A DNA stretch of 64,000 nucleotides from Pigmentiphaga litoralis (GCF_014651835.1 NZ_BMXQ01000001.1:2627111-2691110); one strand, 5' to 3'. Positions 44,755-54,020 are shown, numbered from the stretch's first letter. Numbers and translations are program-made. The notes: generated by a model from the sequence alone, not told the origin.

Positions 44755-45510
44755 CTAGATGCTGTTGCACAGGGCCAGTTGGAAAGGAACGTCTTGCTGG
44801 ACGTGCTGCGGCTTCATGTCGCCGCCCTGGATCGAAAAGCGGATGGACACCATGTATTTGTTGGCGCTGATCTCGGGAAAAATCCCGTCGCCCTCTTCCA
44901 CATACACGCGCAGCAGCTGGAAAGCCTTGCCGCCGAGCATCTGGCGATAGGCGCCTTCTTCGGCCACCAAGGGCTGAGGCTGGCTGGATTCCCGGAGCAT
45001 TTTTAACACGATCGTCAGGCCTTCCCGCAGCGGCAGGAAAGGCTCGACCCACTGCGCCAGGTCGTTCACGCGTTGCTGGGCCGGCTTGTGCCGCCACGCG
45101 TGATAGGCCGGCAGGTCGAACTCGCAGACGCCGCCCGGAATGGCGAGGCGGCTGCGGATGCTGGTGAGCCAGTCGTTCTGGCGGATCGGGTCGCCCGTCT
45201 TGCCCTGATGGTTCAGCGCCACGGCGGCTTCTTCTATGCTGGACAGCAGCGCGCCAAGCGCCTCGCGATCGACGCCGGGATGCTCACGCAGGCCATGCAG
45301 GGACTGCCGGTAACGTTCAAGATCTTGCAACAAATCCGACTTCAGATCGGCGCGGGCCGAGACGTCAAGGATCTCAAACAGGGTCGTCACCGCGACATGA
45401 TGACCGCGCGCGTCGGGTTGACGCACGAAGAAGAACATGGAATCGAACAGTTTTTCCAGACGCAGAAGCGTGCGGACACGTTCGTTGAAGGGGTATTCGT
45501 ATAGAACCAC
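44755..45510 (-). CDS. zapD: cell division protein ZapD
   Basis: The 251-aa protein has a GTG start. The N-terminal YEYPFNERVRTLLRLEKLFD and the later CEFDLPAYHAWRH are signatures of ZapD (YacF), which bundles FtsZ filaments at midcell. The usual helical domain is followed by a beta-strand domain ending in FSIQGGDMKPQHVQQDVPF. It is between coaE and yacG in the usual betaproteobacterial order. Confidence 0.96.
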   Translation of the reverse strand: MVLYEYPFNERVRTLLRLEKLFDSMFFFVRQPDARGHHVAVTTLFEILDVSARADLKSDLLQDLERYRQSLHGLREHPGVDREALGALLSSIEEAAVALNHQGKTGDPIRQNDWLTSIRSRLAIPGGVCEFDLPAYHAWRHKPAQQRVNDLAQWVEPFLPLREGLTIVLKMLRESSQPQPLVAEEGAYRQMLGGKAFQLLRVYVEEGDGIFPEISANKYMVSIRFSIQGGDMKPQHVQQDVPFQLALCNSI

Positions 45511-45593
45511 TAGACCGCCCCGGATCGCAATGAGATGAATATACCCGTCCCTGAGGGGGGAACGAGGATGATGCCGTGGCCGCCGGTTGCGCG

Positions 45594-46253
45594 CTAGGTC
45601 GGGACTTCCGACATCTGGCGCGGTGCTTGCGCCATCGCAAGCCAGCGTTGATGCAGGGCCAGCGTGCGCTGGGCAAGCTGATCAGGATCCGTCGCGCCAT
45701 CATTGAGGATGACGTCGTCTGCAACGGCCAGCCGCGCCGCGCGCGTCGCCTGCGCTGCCATGATCCGATCGATCAGCGCAGGGTCAAGACCACTACGCGC
45801 CTGGACGCGCCGCACCTGGGTGGGTTCGTCGCAATCCACGACACAGATGCGGTCCACCCGATGACGCCAACGGCCGTTTTCCACCAGCAGCGGCACGACG
45901 AAGACCTGATACAGGCCCTGCACGCGGTCGGCTTCAGCGTTCACACTGTGACCGATCATCGGATGCAATAGCGTTTCGAGTTGTGTCTTGGCAGACGGGT
46001 TAGTGAATACTAACTCCCGCATTTTCGCCCGGTCGAGCGCGCCACTGGCATCAATCATTGCGTCGCCAAAGGCTTGCCGAAGGGGTTCGATCGCCGCGCC
46101 ACCCGGGGCGGTCAACTGATGGGCAATCACGTCGGTGTCAATCACCGCCGCGCCATGTACCGCCAGCAGGTCGGCGACGCGCGTCTTGCCCGAGCCGATG
46201 CCGCCGGTCAGGCCGATCTTCAGGGGCGTGGGGGTTGGGGCGGGAGACGTCAT
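45594..46253 (-). CDS. coaE: dephospho-CoA kinase
   Basis: The 219-aa P-loop kinase phosphorylates dephospho-CoA at the 3'-OH to give CoA. The Walker A is GLTGGIGSGKTRVADLL, with the following DTDVIAHQLT substrate segment and HPMIGH. The C-terminal RQ-rich lid is present. It lies 77 bp downstream of pilD and 83 bp upstream of zapD on the same strand, the arrangement commonly seen in beta- and gammaproteobacteria. Confidence 0.96.
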   Translation of the reverse strand: MTSPAPTPTPLKIGLTGGIGSGKTRVADLLAVHGAAVIDTDVIAHQLTAPGGAAIEPLRQAFGDAMIDASGALDRAKMRELVFTNPSAKTQLETLLHPMIGHSVNAEADRVQGLYQVFVVPLLVENGRWRHRVDRICVVDCDEPTQVRRVQARSGLDPALIDRIMAAQATRAARLAVADDVILNDGATDPDQLAQRTLALHQRWLAMAQAPRQMSEVPT

Positions 46254-46330
46254 GGTCGCGGGCTTTCGGCTTGGAAGTATTCCCCTCTTTGTAGGGGCAA
46301 GCGGCGCGTGGCGTCAAACGGGCAATCCCG

Positions 46331-47278
46331 TCACCAGCCCATGAGCCCGCGCCATGCCCCGTTCGACAGCAGCACGGTCACCCCTGCCACCGCCAGATAT
46401 GGCCCGAACGGCAACGCCTGCCCCCGTGCTGCCCTACCCGACAGGATCATGCCGCCGCCGATGATGACCCCTGCAATCGACGATGCCAGCATTACGACCG
46501 GCAGCGCCTGCCACCCCATCCAGGCGCCGATCGCCGCCAGCAACTTGAAGTCCCCGTAGCCCATGCCTTCCTTGCCGGTGAGCAGTTTGAACGCCCAATA
46601 CACCAGCCACAGGGCAAGGTAGCCAGCCATGGCGCCAATCACGGCGTCGGAAACAGGAACGAAAAAGCCGAACAGATTCACCAGCAGGCCGCCCCAAAGC
46701 AACGGCAACGTGATGTCATCGGGAAGGAAGGACGTGTCTGCGTCAATGAAGGCCAGCGCCACGCACGCCGCGCAAAACGCCATGCCCGCCAGCGCTGCCC
46801 CGGTCACACCAAGGAACGCCACGCAAGCCCCAAACAACGCGGCCGTCAGCAGCTCCACAGTCGGGTAGCGCCAGGAGATGGCCGTGCCGCAGGCGTGACA
46901 CTTGCCCCGCAGCAGCAGCCAGCTGACCACCGGAATGTTGCGATACCAGGCGATGGGGTGCTTGCAGGCCGGGCAGTGCGACGGGGGATGGGACAGGTTG
47001 AAGCGGGCCGGCTCGGCGTCCGGCGAAGGCACGCCAACGTCGAGCGTTGCGGCTGGGGCGTTTCCCGCGGCAGGGTCACTCCCGCTGATGCGGTCCTGCC
47101 CGTTCCCCGCAGCATCGCCCGCGATCCACTCCCGGCACTGCGCTTCCCACTCCCGCTGCATCATCACCGGCAGCCGGGCGATCACGACATTCAGAAAGCT
47201 GCCGATGATCAAGCCAAACACAGCCGCCAACACCATGGCGACGCCGGGGGACGCGGACAGCAATTGCAGGAATTCCAT
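46331..47278 (-). CDS. pilD: type IV prepilin peptidase / N-methyltransferase
   Basis: The 315-aa inner-membrane aspartyl protease cleaves leader peptides of type IV pilins and type II secretion pseudopilins and methylates the new N-terminus. The N-terminal methylase domain has the zinc cysteines CPACKHPIAWYRNIPVVSWLLLRGKC-type pair (CPAC and CHAC). The protease motifs are FIDADTSFLPD and GMGYGDFK, with both catalytic Asp. A 50-residue Gly/Ala/Pro-rich insert precedes the first CxxC. The pilB and pilC genes are not adjacent in this window; upstream is the SMR transporter instead. Confidence 0.94.
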   Translation of the reverse strand: MEFLQLLSASPGVAMVLAAVFGLIIGSFLNVVIARLPVMMQREWEAQCREWIAGDAAGNGQDRISGSDPAAGNAPAATLDVGVPSPDAEPARFNLSHPPSHCPACKHPIAWYRNIPVVSWLLLRGKCHACGTAISWRYPTVELLTAALFGACVAFLGVTGAALAGMAFCAACVALAFIDADTSFLPDDITLPLLWGGLLVNLFGFFVPVSDAVIGAMAGYLALWLVYWAFKLLTGKEGMGYGDFKLLAAIGAWMGWQALPVVMLASSIAGVIIGGGMILSGRAARGQALPFGPYLAVAGVTVLLSNGAWRGLMGW

Positions 47279-47399
47279 GGACTCATCGACAAGACGCCGG
47301 CAACCGGCACAGCGAGAGAGTAACCGCGCCCGGCGTCGCCGAGGAGCCCATCAGGACGGAAGCGTCCTACCGATTCACGCCGTTCGACACACGTTGCGA

Positions 47400-47717
47400 T
47401 CACGGCGTCGCCAGCTTCATCAGCACGATGCCCGCCACGATCAACCCCGCCGCGGCCAGCCGTGTGGCACTCACATGCTCGCCCAGCACCATGATGCCCA
47501 CCAGAAACGCCCCCACCGCACCAATCCCGGTCCAGATCATGTAGGCCGTGCCAAGCGGCAACGAGCGCATGGCGATCGACAGCAAGCCGAAGCTGGCAAT
47601 CATCGTGACCAGGGTGACAAGCGAGGGATAAAGACGGGTGAACCCGTCGGACTGCTTCATGGAAAAGGCCCAGACGACCTCGAGCAGACCTGCAACGACC
47701 AGATAAATCCAGGGCAT
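47400..47717 (-). CDS. small multidrug resistance family exporter (Gdx/SugE-like)
   Basis: The 105-aa protein has four predicted helices. The helix 1 Glu is in [17 protein letters not shown], and the Gly/Pro-containing loop plus the G-rich helix 4 fit the SMR family. The [17 protein letters not shown] start and [10 protein letters not shown] loop are the SugE/Gdx type, which exports guanidinium rather than classical drugs. An ACGG-loop hairpin resembling a guanidine-II aptamer lies in its leader. It functions as an antiparallel dimer in the inner membrane. Confidence 0.92.
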   Translation of the reverse strand: MPWIYLVVAGLLEVVWAFSMKQSDGFTRLYPSLVTLVTMIASFGLLSIAMRSLPLGTAYMIWTGIGAVGAFLVGIMVLGEHVSATRLAAAGLIVAGIVLMKLATP

Positions 47718-47736
47718 GACGACCCTCCTGAAAGGG

Positions 47737-47788
47737 CCGGGCCGTCCCGGACTTGATCACCCACGGGGAGTGGGGAGGACGTGGCCTC
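47737..47788 (-). ncRNA. candidate guanidine-II (mini-ykkC)-like leader
   Basis: On the minus strand CCGGG-ACGG-CCCGG (47737-47750) forms a 5-bp stem with the ACGR tetraloop diagnostic of mini-ykkC, 14 nt before the AGGAGG ribosome site. The upstream hairpin GAGG-CCACGT-CCTC (47775-47788) is similar but has ACGT, not ACGR. One of the two aptamer hairpins is thus canonical. Downstream gene type supports it. Confidence 0.5.
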
Positions 47789-47801
47789 TGGTTGAGCGGC
47801 A

Positions 47802-47828
47802 ATTATAGCAACCCGGGCAACACAGCAA
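47802..47828 (-). promoter_or_regulatory. sigma70-type promoter of the SMR exporter
   Basis: Minus-strand -10 is TATAAT (47802-47807), a perfect consensus. The best -35 is TTGCTG (47823-47828), with a 15-bp spacing that is slightly short. The start of transcription would fall about 7 nt downstream, so both leader hairpins would be in the RNA. Confidence 0.7.
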
Positions 47829-47876
47829 GCTAACGGAGCGGTAATGCATAGGCTTCACCTGCAGCAGCCGAACCGA

Positions 47877-48287
47877 TCAATCCCAGGGATTGATGACCTC
47901 CAGCCCTGCTGCCAGAAAAGGACCCTGGTCACGGCTTGCTACGGCATACCCTTTGGCGAAAGCCATTGCTGCGATGTAGCCATCAGCGGTGGGCAACGTT
48001 TTACCCACAGCCCTGGCAGTTACGCCAACCTCTGCGTACTGGCTGGCAGCGTCAAGATCAAAGATCAGTATTCGGCCGACATATAGCCGCATCAACACTT
48101 CAAAGAATTCACCCAGCTCACGCTTTCGCTTGCCCTCTGGCAGGATTCCGACGCCGAATTTGATTTCGGCAACAGATACGCTAGTGAGATACAGCGAATT
48201 TGGCGCTTGCCTCTGCATCCATGCCTTTACACGGGCATCAGGGTTCGGCTTCATCACCTCGGAGGCGACGTTGGTGTCAATGACGAT
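47877..48287 (-). CDS. PIN-domain toxin (VapC/FitB-like), start codon abnormal
   Basis: About 136 aa encode a PIN-domain ribonuclease with the four acidic residues expected: Asp in IDTNV, Glu in VAEIKFG, Asp in TADGYIAA and Asp in SRDQGPF. The reading frame has no ATG, GTG or TTG near the domain start: the codons before IDTNV are TCT-ATC-GTC, where homologues usually have ATG. The nearest upstream ATG (48398) is 40 codons before the PIN Asp, inside the antitoxin. The coordinates assume a non-canonical ATC at 48287. It could be translated from an upstream start, or the toxin may have lost its start. The antitoxin overlaps its first 11 codons. Confidence 0.75.
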   Translation of the reverse strand: MVIDTNVASEVMKPNPDARVKAWMQRQAPNSLYLTSVSVAEIKFGVGILPEGKRKRELGEFFEVLMRLYVGRILIFDLDAASQYAEVGVTARAVGKTLPTADGYIAAMAFAKGYAVASRDQGPFLAAGLEVINPWD

Positions 48288-48580
48288 AGATAGAGGTCCG
48301 CCTGCTCCGCGCGAATCATTGCCCGCATGTTGTCGAGGACGTCGAAGTCCTCGTTGGTCAGGCCCGCCGCACGGGACATTTCCGACATCAAAGTCCATGG
48401 GGGCGTGACCGGCTCTGTATCGTTTATTTTCCTTACTTTCGGCAAGGCTTTGTCGGCGCCGATCGTGCGCTCCAGTATGGCCCGTACTTCCGCGTCGATA
48501 CTTCTTCCGTGGGCCAATGCGCGCGTCCGCAATGCGCGGTATAGCGGATCCGGTAAATTTCTGACTTTCAGCAACGGCAT
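48254..48580 (-). CDS. FitA/VapB-like ribbon-helix-helix antitoxin
   Basis: The 108-aa protein has an N-terminal ribbon-helix-helix domain, [20 protein letters not shown] followed by [10 protein letters not shown], typical of FitA/Arc-type antitoxins. It would bind DNA and neutralise the PIN toxin encoded next. It starts at the ATG at 48580 with GGAG upstream. It is longer than the usual 75-85 aa and runs 34 bases into the toxin frame, where antitoxin and toxin normally overlap by only a few bases. Confidence 0.85.
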   Translation of the reverse strand: MPLLKVRNLPDPLYRALRTRALAHGRSIDAEVRAILERTIGADKALPKVRKINDTEPVTPPWTLMSEMSRAAGLTNEDFDVLDNMRAMIRAEQADLYLSSLTPTSPPR

Positions 48581-48787
48581 TTTCGTTCTCCAGAATGCGT
48601 TCCGGTTGGTTCGAATACCCAGGCATTGCAGCGCTCCATGGAGCTGTTTCGGTCTTGGTATCCTCTCACTGCCACCGCCAATGATGGGGCGGGACGCCAG
48701 CGTTGCTCCATTCGCGGAAGCCACGATGCGTCGAGTGCAATTGTTTGTCATCGCCACCCTGCGGAATTGCGCAGAAGGAACATCACA

Positions 48788-49903
48788 GTGTCAGAACACG
48801 TAGACGTAGTCGTAATCGGTGCCGGCGTTGTCGGCTTGGCAGTCGCCCGCGCGCTGGCCCTTTCGGGCCGGGAAGTCCTCGTCCTGGAATCGGAACGCGG
48901 CATTGGCACCGGCGTCAGTGCGCGCAACAGCGAGGTCATCCACGGTGGCCTCTATTACCCGCCGGGGTCGCTCAAGGCAAAATTCTGCGTGGAAGGCAAC
49001 CGCATGCTCTACGCCTACTGCGCCGAACGCGGCATTGGCCACGAACGGTGCGGCAAGCTGGTCGTGGCGGCCCATACCGACCAGATCCCGAAGCTGGAGC
49101 AACTGCAGCGCACCGGCACGACCAACGGCATGACGGATCTGCGCATGCTGACCGGCGAGGAAGCCATGGCGATGGAGCCGGAGCTGACCTGCGCGGCGGC
49201 CTTGCATAGCCCGAGCTCGGGCATTGTGGATACGCACGCGTTGATGCTGTCGCTGCAGGGCGATGCAGAAAACGCGGGTGCGATGGTGGTGTTCGGCAGC
49301 CCGGTGGTAGGCGGCAAGGTGACGGACGATGGCGTGCTGATCGAGACGGGTGGGGACGAGCCGATGACCCTGCTGGCCAAGCTGGTCGTGAACAGCGCCA
49401 GCCTGCATGCGCAGGCCCTGGCGCACACGATCGACGGATTCCCGCCTGAGCACATTCCCCCCTCGCACTATGCCAAGGGCAATTACTTTTCGATTTCGGG
49501 CCGCGCGCCGTTTTCGCGGCTGATCTATCCGGTGCCGGAAGCGGCCGGGCTGGGCGTCCATTTGACGATCGACATGGGGCATCAGGCGCGGTTTGGTCCC
49601 GATGTGGAGTGGGTGGACACGCTGGATTACGAGGTGGATCCGCAGCGTGCTGACAGTTTCTACGCGGCGATCCGCACGTACTGGCCGGCATTGAAGGATG
49701 GTGCGTTGCAGCCAGCGTATTCCGGCATCCGTCCGAAGATCCAGGCCCCCGGCGAGCCGGCGGTGGATTTCATGATCACGGGTCCGGCGGAACATGGTGT
49801 GCCCGGGATCATTCACCTGTTCGGCATCGAGTCGCCCGGCCTGACGTCGTGCATGGCGATTGCCGACCACGTTGCGGGGATGGCCCGGGACAACACAAGG
49901 TAG
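48788..49903 (+). CDS. L-2-hydroxyglutarate oxidase-like FAD oxidoreductase
   Basis: The protein is 371 aa from the GTG at 48788, which is preceded by AAGGAA. The FAD site [17 protein letters not shown] and the [19 protein letters not shown] segment fit the LhgO/YgaF family of DAO-like enzymes that oxidise L-2-hydroxyglutarate to 2-oxoglutarate. A C-terminal [14 protein letters not shown] loop is present. A longer frame reads non-coding DNA upstream and was rejected. It is divergent from the toxin-antitoxin pair with 207 bp between. The substrate may be another 2-hydroxy acid. Confidence 0.88.
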   Translation: MSEHVDVVVIGAGVVGLAVARALALSGREVLVLESERGIGTGVSARNSEVIHGGLYYPPGSLKAKFCVEGNRMLYAYCAERGIGHERCGKLVVAAHTDQIPKLEQLQRTGTTNGMTDLRMLTGEEAMAMEPELTCAAALHSPSSGIVDTHALMLSLQGDAENAGAMVVFGSPVVGGKVTDDGVLIETGGDEPMTLLAKLVVNSASLHAQALAHTIDGFPPEHIPPSHYAKGNYFSISGRAPFSRLIYPVPEAAGLGVHLTIDMGHQARFGPDVEWVDTLDYEVDPQRADSFYAAIRTYWPALKDGALQPAYSGIRPKIQAPGEPAVDFMITGPAEHGVPGIIHLFGIESPGLTSCMAIADHVAGMARDNTR

Positions 49904-49933
49904 ACTTCGTCTATGCATGCGCCGGAGCACCTA

Positions 49934-50740
49934 ATGCCTCACCCCACCCCCTCGTCGTCTTTCCTGTCACGCCTGCCACTGGCGCTTGGCGCCCTCGCCG
50001 TTGCGGCCACCCTGGCCGGTTGCGCTATTACCTTGCCTGACAGCAAGATTCCCCAGACCGCGGAAGCCCAGGCTGCCGTGCCGCCCCCGCCGGGCGATGT
50101 GCTGGCCACGGCGCAGCGTATGAGCCAGTCGAATCCGATCCGCGAGGCCCAGACCTATCGCGGCGTGATTCCCTGCGCGGACTGCACGGGTCAACGCGTG
50201 ACCCTGACCCTGCTGCCGGACTGGACGTGGCGCATGCGCCGTACGTACTTCGGCACGCGCGACGGCAAGGACCAGACGTTCATCAGCGCCGGACGTTGGG
50301 AACGGTCGGTGGACAACCTGCGCCAGATCCGCGTGATGGGCGATCGCAACGACACGGCCACGTACGAAGTCACGCAGAACAGCGCCTTGCGGCTGGTTGA
50401 CCAGGATGGCGAGCCGACGCGTTCGGCCTTGAATTATTCGCTGACGCAGCAGTTCGATTCGGATCTGATTACCGAGCCGTTCGCGATGCGCGGGCGTGTG
50501 ACGTCCACCGAAGGCAAGACCACGATCGCCTTGTGCGGGACCGGCAAGACGTATCCGGTGGCACCCACAGGCCAGGGTCCGGCCTTGGCCGATGCCTACA
50601 GCAAGCTGCGTGTCGCGCCGGGCACGTCGGTGTTGATGTGGGTGGATGGCCGCATCGTGTCGAGCGGTCAGCCGCCGGTCGAGCAGGTCGAAGTCCAGAA
50701 CCTTTCGCGCGGGACGCTGAACAGCCCCTGCGAGAACTGA
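49934..50740 (+). CDS. NlpE-like copper-homeostasis/META-type lipoprotein
   Basis: The 268-aa lipoprotein has a signal peptide ending in the lipobox LAGC. The NlpE-type motif YRGVIPCADCTG follows near residue 80, with the two Cys of the CxxC. A C-terminal beta-rich domain of unknown type follows. The ATG at 49934 has GGAG eight bases upstream; an ATG at 49913 is an alternative. NlpE proteins signal envelope or copper stress, but whether this one does is not known. Its stop lies 2 bp from that of the converging yitT-like gene. Confidence 0.85.
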   Translation: MPHPTPSSSFLSRLPLALGALAVAATLAGCAITLPDSKIPQTAEAQAAVPPPPGDVLATAQRMSQSNPIREAQTYRGVIPCADCTGQRVTLTLLPDWTWRMRRTYFGTRDGKDQTFISAGRWERSVDNLRQIRVMGDRNDTATYEVTQNSALRLVDQDGEPTRSALNYSLTQQFDSDLITEPFAMRGRVTSTEGKTTIALCGTGKTYPVAPTGQGPALADAYSKLRVAPGTSVLMWVDGRIVSSGQPPVEQVEVQNLSRGTLNSPCEN

Positions 50741-50742
50741 GG

Positions 50743-51504
50743 TTACGACCCGACGTATCGACCCGGCTTGTGATTGAAGGTCAGGATCAGGTTGAGCACG
50801 ACCGCGCTCAGCACTGACCATCCGACCTTGACCGGGTCGAGCGTCAGCAGGGCCAGCAGCACGATCGCGCAATCGATCGACATCTGCGTCTTGCCGACCG
50901 ACCAGCCATACCGATCCTGCAGGTACAAGGCCAGGATGCCGACGCCGCCCAGGCTGGCCTTGTGGCGAAACAGGATCAGAAAACCCGTGCCGAGCAAGGC
51001 GCCCGCAATGACGCTGGCATACGCCGGGTGCACCGCCTGCAGCGTCAGGAAATGCGGCCGCAGATCCGTCAGCACCGACAGCAGCGCGACGGCAATAAAC
51101 GTCTTGACCGTAAAGCGCCAACCCATGCGTCGCAAGGCCAGCCAGTAGAACGGCAGGTTCAGGAAAAAAAAGGCCTGGCCGAAGGTGAAACCCGTCAGGT
51201 AGGTGACCAGAAACGCCAGCCCCGAGATGCCGCCGGTCAGCAGGCCCGCACTGACATAGAACGTCACCCCCAACGAGATGAGCAGGGTACCCACCACCAA
51301 CGCCACCGCGTCTTCGAAGGTGCGATGGCGATGAAGGTCGGCGGACTTGGTCGAGGGGGTGTCAGAGGCTGGTGGCACGGGGAAGGATGGTCGCGTCAGG
51401 TGGTGAGAAAGCGGTTCGTAGGATAAAGCAAGAATCGTACGGACTCGCCTTGTCCTGCCGCCTTGTTGAATCGCACGCGCTAGAGGCGGGTGCAAATCTG
51501 CCAT
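50743..51504 (-). CDS. YitT-family (DUF161) membrane protein
   Basis: The 253-aa protein has a hydrophilic N-terminal 60 residues, then about five membrane helices with the YitT-like segments TGGISGLAFLVTYLTG and GTGFLILFRHKASLGGVGILALYLQ. The family function is unknown. The ATG at 51504 has an AGGT upstream and overlaps the Abi-like gene by 25 bp; a GTG at 51378 would remove most of the atypical N-terminus. It is on the same strand as the Abi-like gene and may be read from the same transcript. Confidence 0.85.
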   Translation of the reverse strand: MADLHPPLARAIQQGGRTRRVRTILALSYEPLSHHLTRPSFPVPPASDTPSTKSADLHRHRTFEDAVALVVGTLLISLGVTFYVSAGLLTGGISGLAFLVTYLTGFTFGQAFFFLNLPFYWLALRRMGWRFTVKTFIAVALLSVLTDLRPHFLTLQAVHPAYASVIAGALLGTGFLILFRHKASLGGVGILALYLQDRYGWSVGKTQMSIDCAIVLLALLTLDPVKVGWSVLSAVVLNLILTFNHKPGRYVGS

Positions 51505-52124
51505 CGCGTCTTGACCTGATCATGCTGATCCAGCCATGCCACCAGACGCGGATCTAACCAGCCGATGGCCTCTCGGCCACGCGTGTGGCACTGGTCGACG
51601 TTATGGGGACGAATCCACAGCAGAGGTTCATGATGAAACACACGATTCCGCAGATCGCGAACGCTGTTCAACGCACCGGAAATGCGCTTTCGTTGCCGCA
51701 CTTCTTTTGGACAATGAGGAAAGGCGAGCCGCAAGTGCGCCCATAACGAATCCTGGTGCCTGGCATTGAACAACGCTGTCCAGAACGCAAAAGTCAGTTC
51801 AGCGACGACCTTATCCGGAGCTTGGGATTCATGTCGGCGAGCGAGCTTTTCTTTGGCGCCTGCGATTTCTCGCAGGGACCACCCGAACTCTGCAGCGGGC
51901 AGATTTTCCCACCAGTCTGACCGTCCGAACGCCAGACTCAGTCGTGCGTGCACTGCGTTACGCAGACCAACTTCCAACGCATGGAGCATCGGCATGAGCG
52001 CTTGCCCAAGCAGCATGTTTTGATCGTAGGCCGACGCCGCTCGAACGACATTCCCTTCAAACGCATTCAGATACCGCCTGGTACGAGCGACTGAAAAATG
52101 CGTCTCCATCACGTGCCAGTCCAT
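51480..52124 (-). CDS. Abi_2-like abortive infection protein with HEPN motif
   Basis: The 214-aa protein resembles Abi_2/AbiD-F-type proteins: HALEVGLRNAVHARL, LTFAFWTALF and LRNRVFHHEPLLW. The last contains an R-x4-H HEPN motif (RNRVFH), which in related proteins forms an RNase active site. The Abi_2 family includes phage-exclusion proteins from lactococci. It stands alone, without an adjacent antitoxin or defence genes. An in-frame ATG five codons later is an alternative start. It overlaps the yitT-like gene by 25 bp. Confidence 0.82.
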   Translation of the reverse strand: MDWHVMETHFSVARTRRYLNAFEGNVVRAASAYDQNMLLGQALMPMLHALEVGLRNAVHARLSLAFGRSDWWENLPAAEFGWSLREIAGAKEKLARRHESQAPDKVVAELTFAFWTALFNARHQDSLWAHLRLAFPHCPKEVRQRKRISGALNSVRDLRNRVFHHEPLLWIRPHNVDQCHTRGREAIGWLDPRLVAWLDQHDQVKTRWQICTRL

Positions 52125-52264
52125 CCCGGTGTTGCCTCTTCAAAGACGTCGATCACCATGATAAACTTGCCTTGCTGCCCTATGTACACCTCTCCCAGCT
52201 TCCTTACTGGTGATGTCGCTAGGTACGTAATGGCTCCGACTTGCGTTGGAGCCACCCCTCATTT

Positions 52265-52292
52265 AAAAGCCCGTCCCCTGCGACGGGCTTTT
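52265..52292 (-). terminator. bidirectional-looking terminator after glpK
   Basis: AAAAGCCCGTC, loop CCCTGC, then GACGGGCTTTT forms a perfect 11-bp stem flanked by A and T runs. It begins 5 nt beyond the glpK stop, so it ends glpK on the minus strand. It is symmetrical enough to work both ways. Confidence 0.9.
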
Positions 52293-52296
52293 GCAT

Positions 52297-53841
52297 TTAT
52301 ACGGCGTCTGCTGGACCTGATGCGTCCAAATTTGCCGGCGCAGCCCAGCCCCTTGCATGCGCCACCGCCTGCCGCCACCGCGCCATTTTCCTTGCCCTGA
52401 CGTCTTCCGCCATCGCCGGCTTGAACCTTCGTTCGGCGCGCCAGTTGGCTTGCACTTCTTCCTTGTTCGACCAGAAGCCAACGGCCAGCCCGGCCAGGTA
52501 CGCAGCGCCCAACGCGGTGGTCTCGGTCACGCGTGGTCGCACGACATCCACCCCCAGCAGGTCCGCCTGGAACTGCATCAGCAGATTGTTGTGCGACGCC
52601 CCGCCGTCGACGCGCAGTTCCTGCAGGTCGATGCCGCTGTCTTTCTGCATGGCGTCGAGCAGTTCGGCGGTCTGGAAGGCGATGGCTTCGACGGCGGCGC
52701 GGGCGATGTGGGCTTTGGTGGTGCCGCGGGTCATGCCGACGATGGCGCCGCGGGCGTAGGGGTCCCAGTAGGGGGCGCCGAGGCCGGTGAAGGCGGGGAC
52801 GAGGAAGACGTCGCCGGTGTCGGGGACGCTGGTGGCCAGGGCTTCGACTTCCGGGGACGTGTCGATGATGCCGAGGCCGTCGCGCAGCCACTGCACCGTG
52901 GCGCCGGCCATGAAGATGCTGCCTTCGAGCATGAAGTCGATGTCGACTGACGCTGACGCCCCCTCCCCAAACGCCCACCCCACCGTCGACAGCAGATTGT
53001 TATGGGACACCACCGGTTCCTTGCCCACGTTCATCAACATGAAGCAGCCGGTGCCGTAGGTGTTCTTGGCCATGCCGGGCGTCAGACATGCCTGACCGAA
53101 GGTGGCGGCGTGCTGGTCGCCGGCGACGCCGGCAATGGGCACGGCGCCACCCAGCCATTCCGGCAAGGTTTGGCCGACCACGCCGCTGCTGGGCGCAATC
53201 GACGGCAGCAGCGATCGGGGGATCCGCAGCATTTCGAGCAGCGCATCGCACCAGTCGCGGGTGTGCAGGTCGAACAGCATGGTTCTTGCCGCATTGCCGT
53301 AGTCGGTGCTGTGGACGGCGCCGCCCGTCAGCTTCCAGACGAGCCAGCTGTCGACGGTGCCGAAGGCGAGTTCGCCGCGGTCAGCGCGGTCGCGGGCGCC
53401 GGGAATGTTATCCAGCAGCCAGGCCAGTTTGGTGGCAGAAAAGTAGGCGTCGACGACCAGCCCGGTGCGCGCCTGAATGAAATCGCCGTGGCCGGCCTCG
53501 CGCAGGGCGTCGCAGGCGGCGGCGGTACGGCGGTCTTGCCAGACGATGGCGCGGCCGACGGGGTCGCCGGTGGCGCGGTCCCAGAGCACGGTGGTTTCAC
53601 GTTGGTTGGTGATGCCGATGGCCGCGATGTCTGCGGCGGCGATGCCGGCGTTGCGCACGGCGCGGCGGGCGACGGCCAGTTGGCTGGTCCAGATTTCGGT
53701 GGCGTCGTGTTCGACCCAGCCTGGCTGCGGATAGTGCTGGGTGAATTCCTGCTGGCCGAGTCCGCGGATGGCGCCGGCATGGTCGAACACAATGGCGCGC
53801 GAACTGGTGGTGCCCTGGTCGAATGCCAGTATGTAGCTCAT
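52297..53841 (-). CDS. glpK: glycerol kinase
   Basis: The 514-aa FGGY-family kinase phosphorylates glycerol to glycerol-3-phosphate. Seen are the N-terminal phosphate site [14 protein letters not shown], the glycerol-binding [20 protein letters not shown], and the C-terminal [17 protein letters not shown] motif. Length and start (ATG at 53841) are normal. It is flanked by terminators on both sides, so it is probably monocistronic. No glpF or glpD is adjacent in this window. Confidence 0.96.
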   Translation of the reverse strand: MSYILAFDQGTTSSRAIVFDHAGAIRGLGQQEFTQHYPQPGWVEHDATEIWTSQLAVARRAVRNAGIAAADIAAIGITNQRETTVLWDRATGDPVGRAIVWQDRRTAAACDALREAGHGDFIQARTGLVVDAYFSATKLAWLLDNIPGARDRADRGELAFGTVDSWLVWKLTGGAVHSTDYGNAARTMLFDLHTRDWCDALLEMLRIPRSLLPSIAPSSGVVGQTLPEWLGGAVPIAGVAGDQHAATFGQACLTPGMAKNTYGTGCFMLMNVGKEPVVSHNNLLSTVGWAFGEGASASVDIDFMLEGSIFMAGATVQWLRDGLGIIDTSPEVEALATSVPDTGDVFLVPAFTGLGAPYWDPYARGAIVGMTRGTTKAHIARAAVEAIAFQTAELLDAMQKDSGIDLQELRVDGGASHNNLLMQFQADLLGVDVVRPRVTETTALGAAYLAGLAVGFWSNKEEVQANWRAERRFKPAMAEDVRARKMARWRQAVAHARGWAAPANLDASGPADAV

Positions 53842-53933
53842 GCCGTCTCCTCGCCTTATCGTTTCAGCGATCTTACCGGCCCGTGCGCACGTTGGCGCGC
53901 CGGGTTACGGATCGACAAGCGAGAAAAGCGCGC

Positions 53934-53973
53934 AAAAAAATGCCGCGGTCCCGTATCAAAGGACCACGGCATT
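53934..53973 (-). terminator. intrinsic terminator of the GH31 gene
   Basis: On the minus strand, the stem AATGCCGTGGTCC / GGACCGCGGCATT (one mismatch) has a 9-nt loop and is followed by a T7 run. It lies 47 nt beyond the GH31 stop codon. It isolates GH31 from glpK transcription. Confidence 0.93.
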
Positions 53974-54020
53974 TCCGGGACCCGGTGATCAACCGGATCA
54001 CCGCTCATTACTTCAACCCA

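Noticed and set aside
47718-47830. Guanidine-I (ykkC) riboswitch
   Set aside because: The conserved long ykkC core is absent; only the mini-ykkC type hairpin is seen.
52233-52254. Hairpin GGCTCCGAC / GTTGGAGCC as a possible tRNA or terminator piece
   Set aside because: No tRNA cloverleaf around it and no T-run; left as an unexplained stem.
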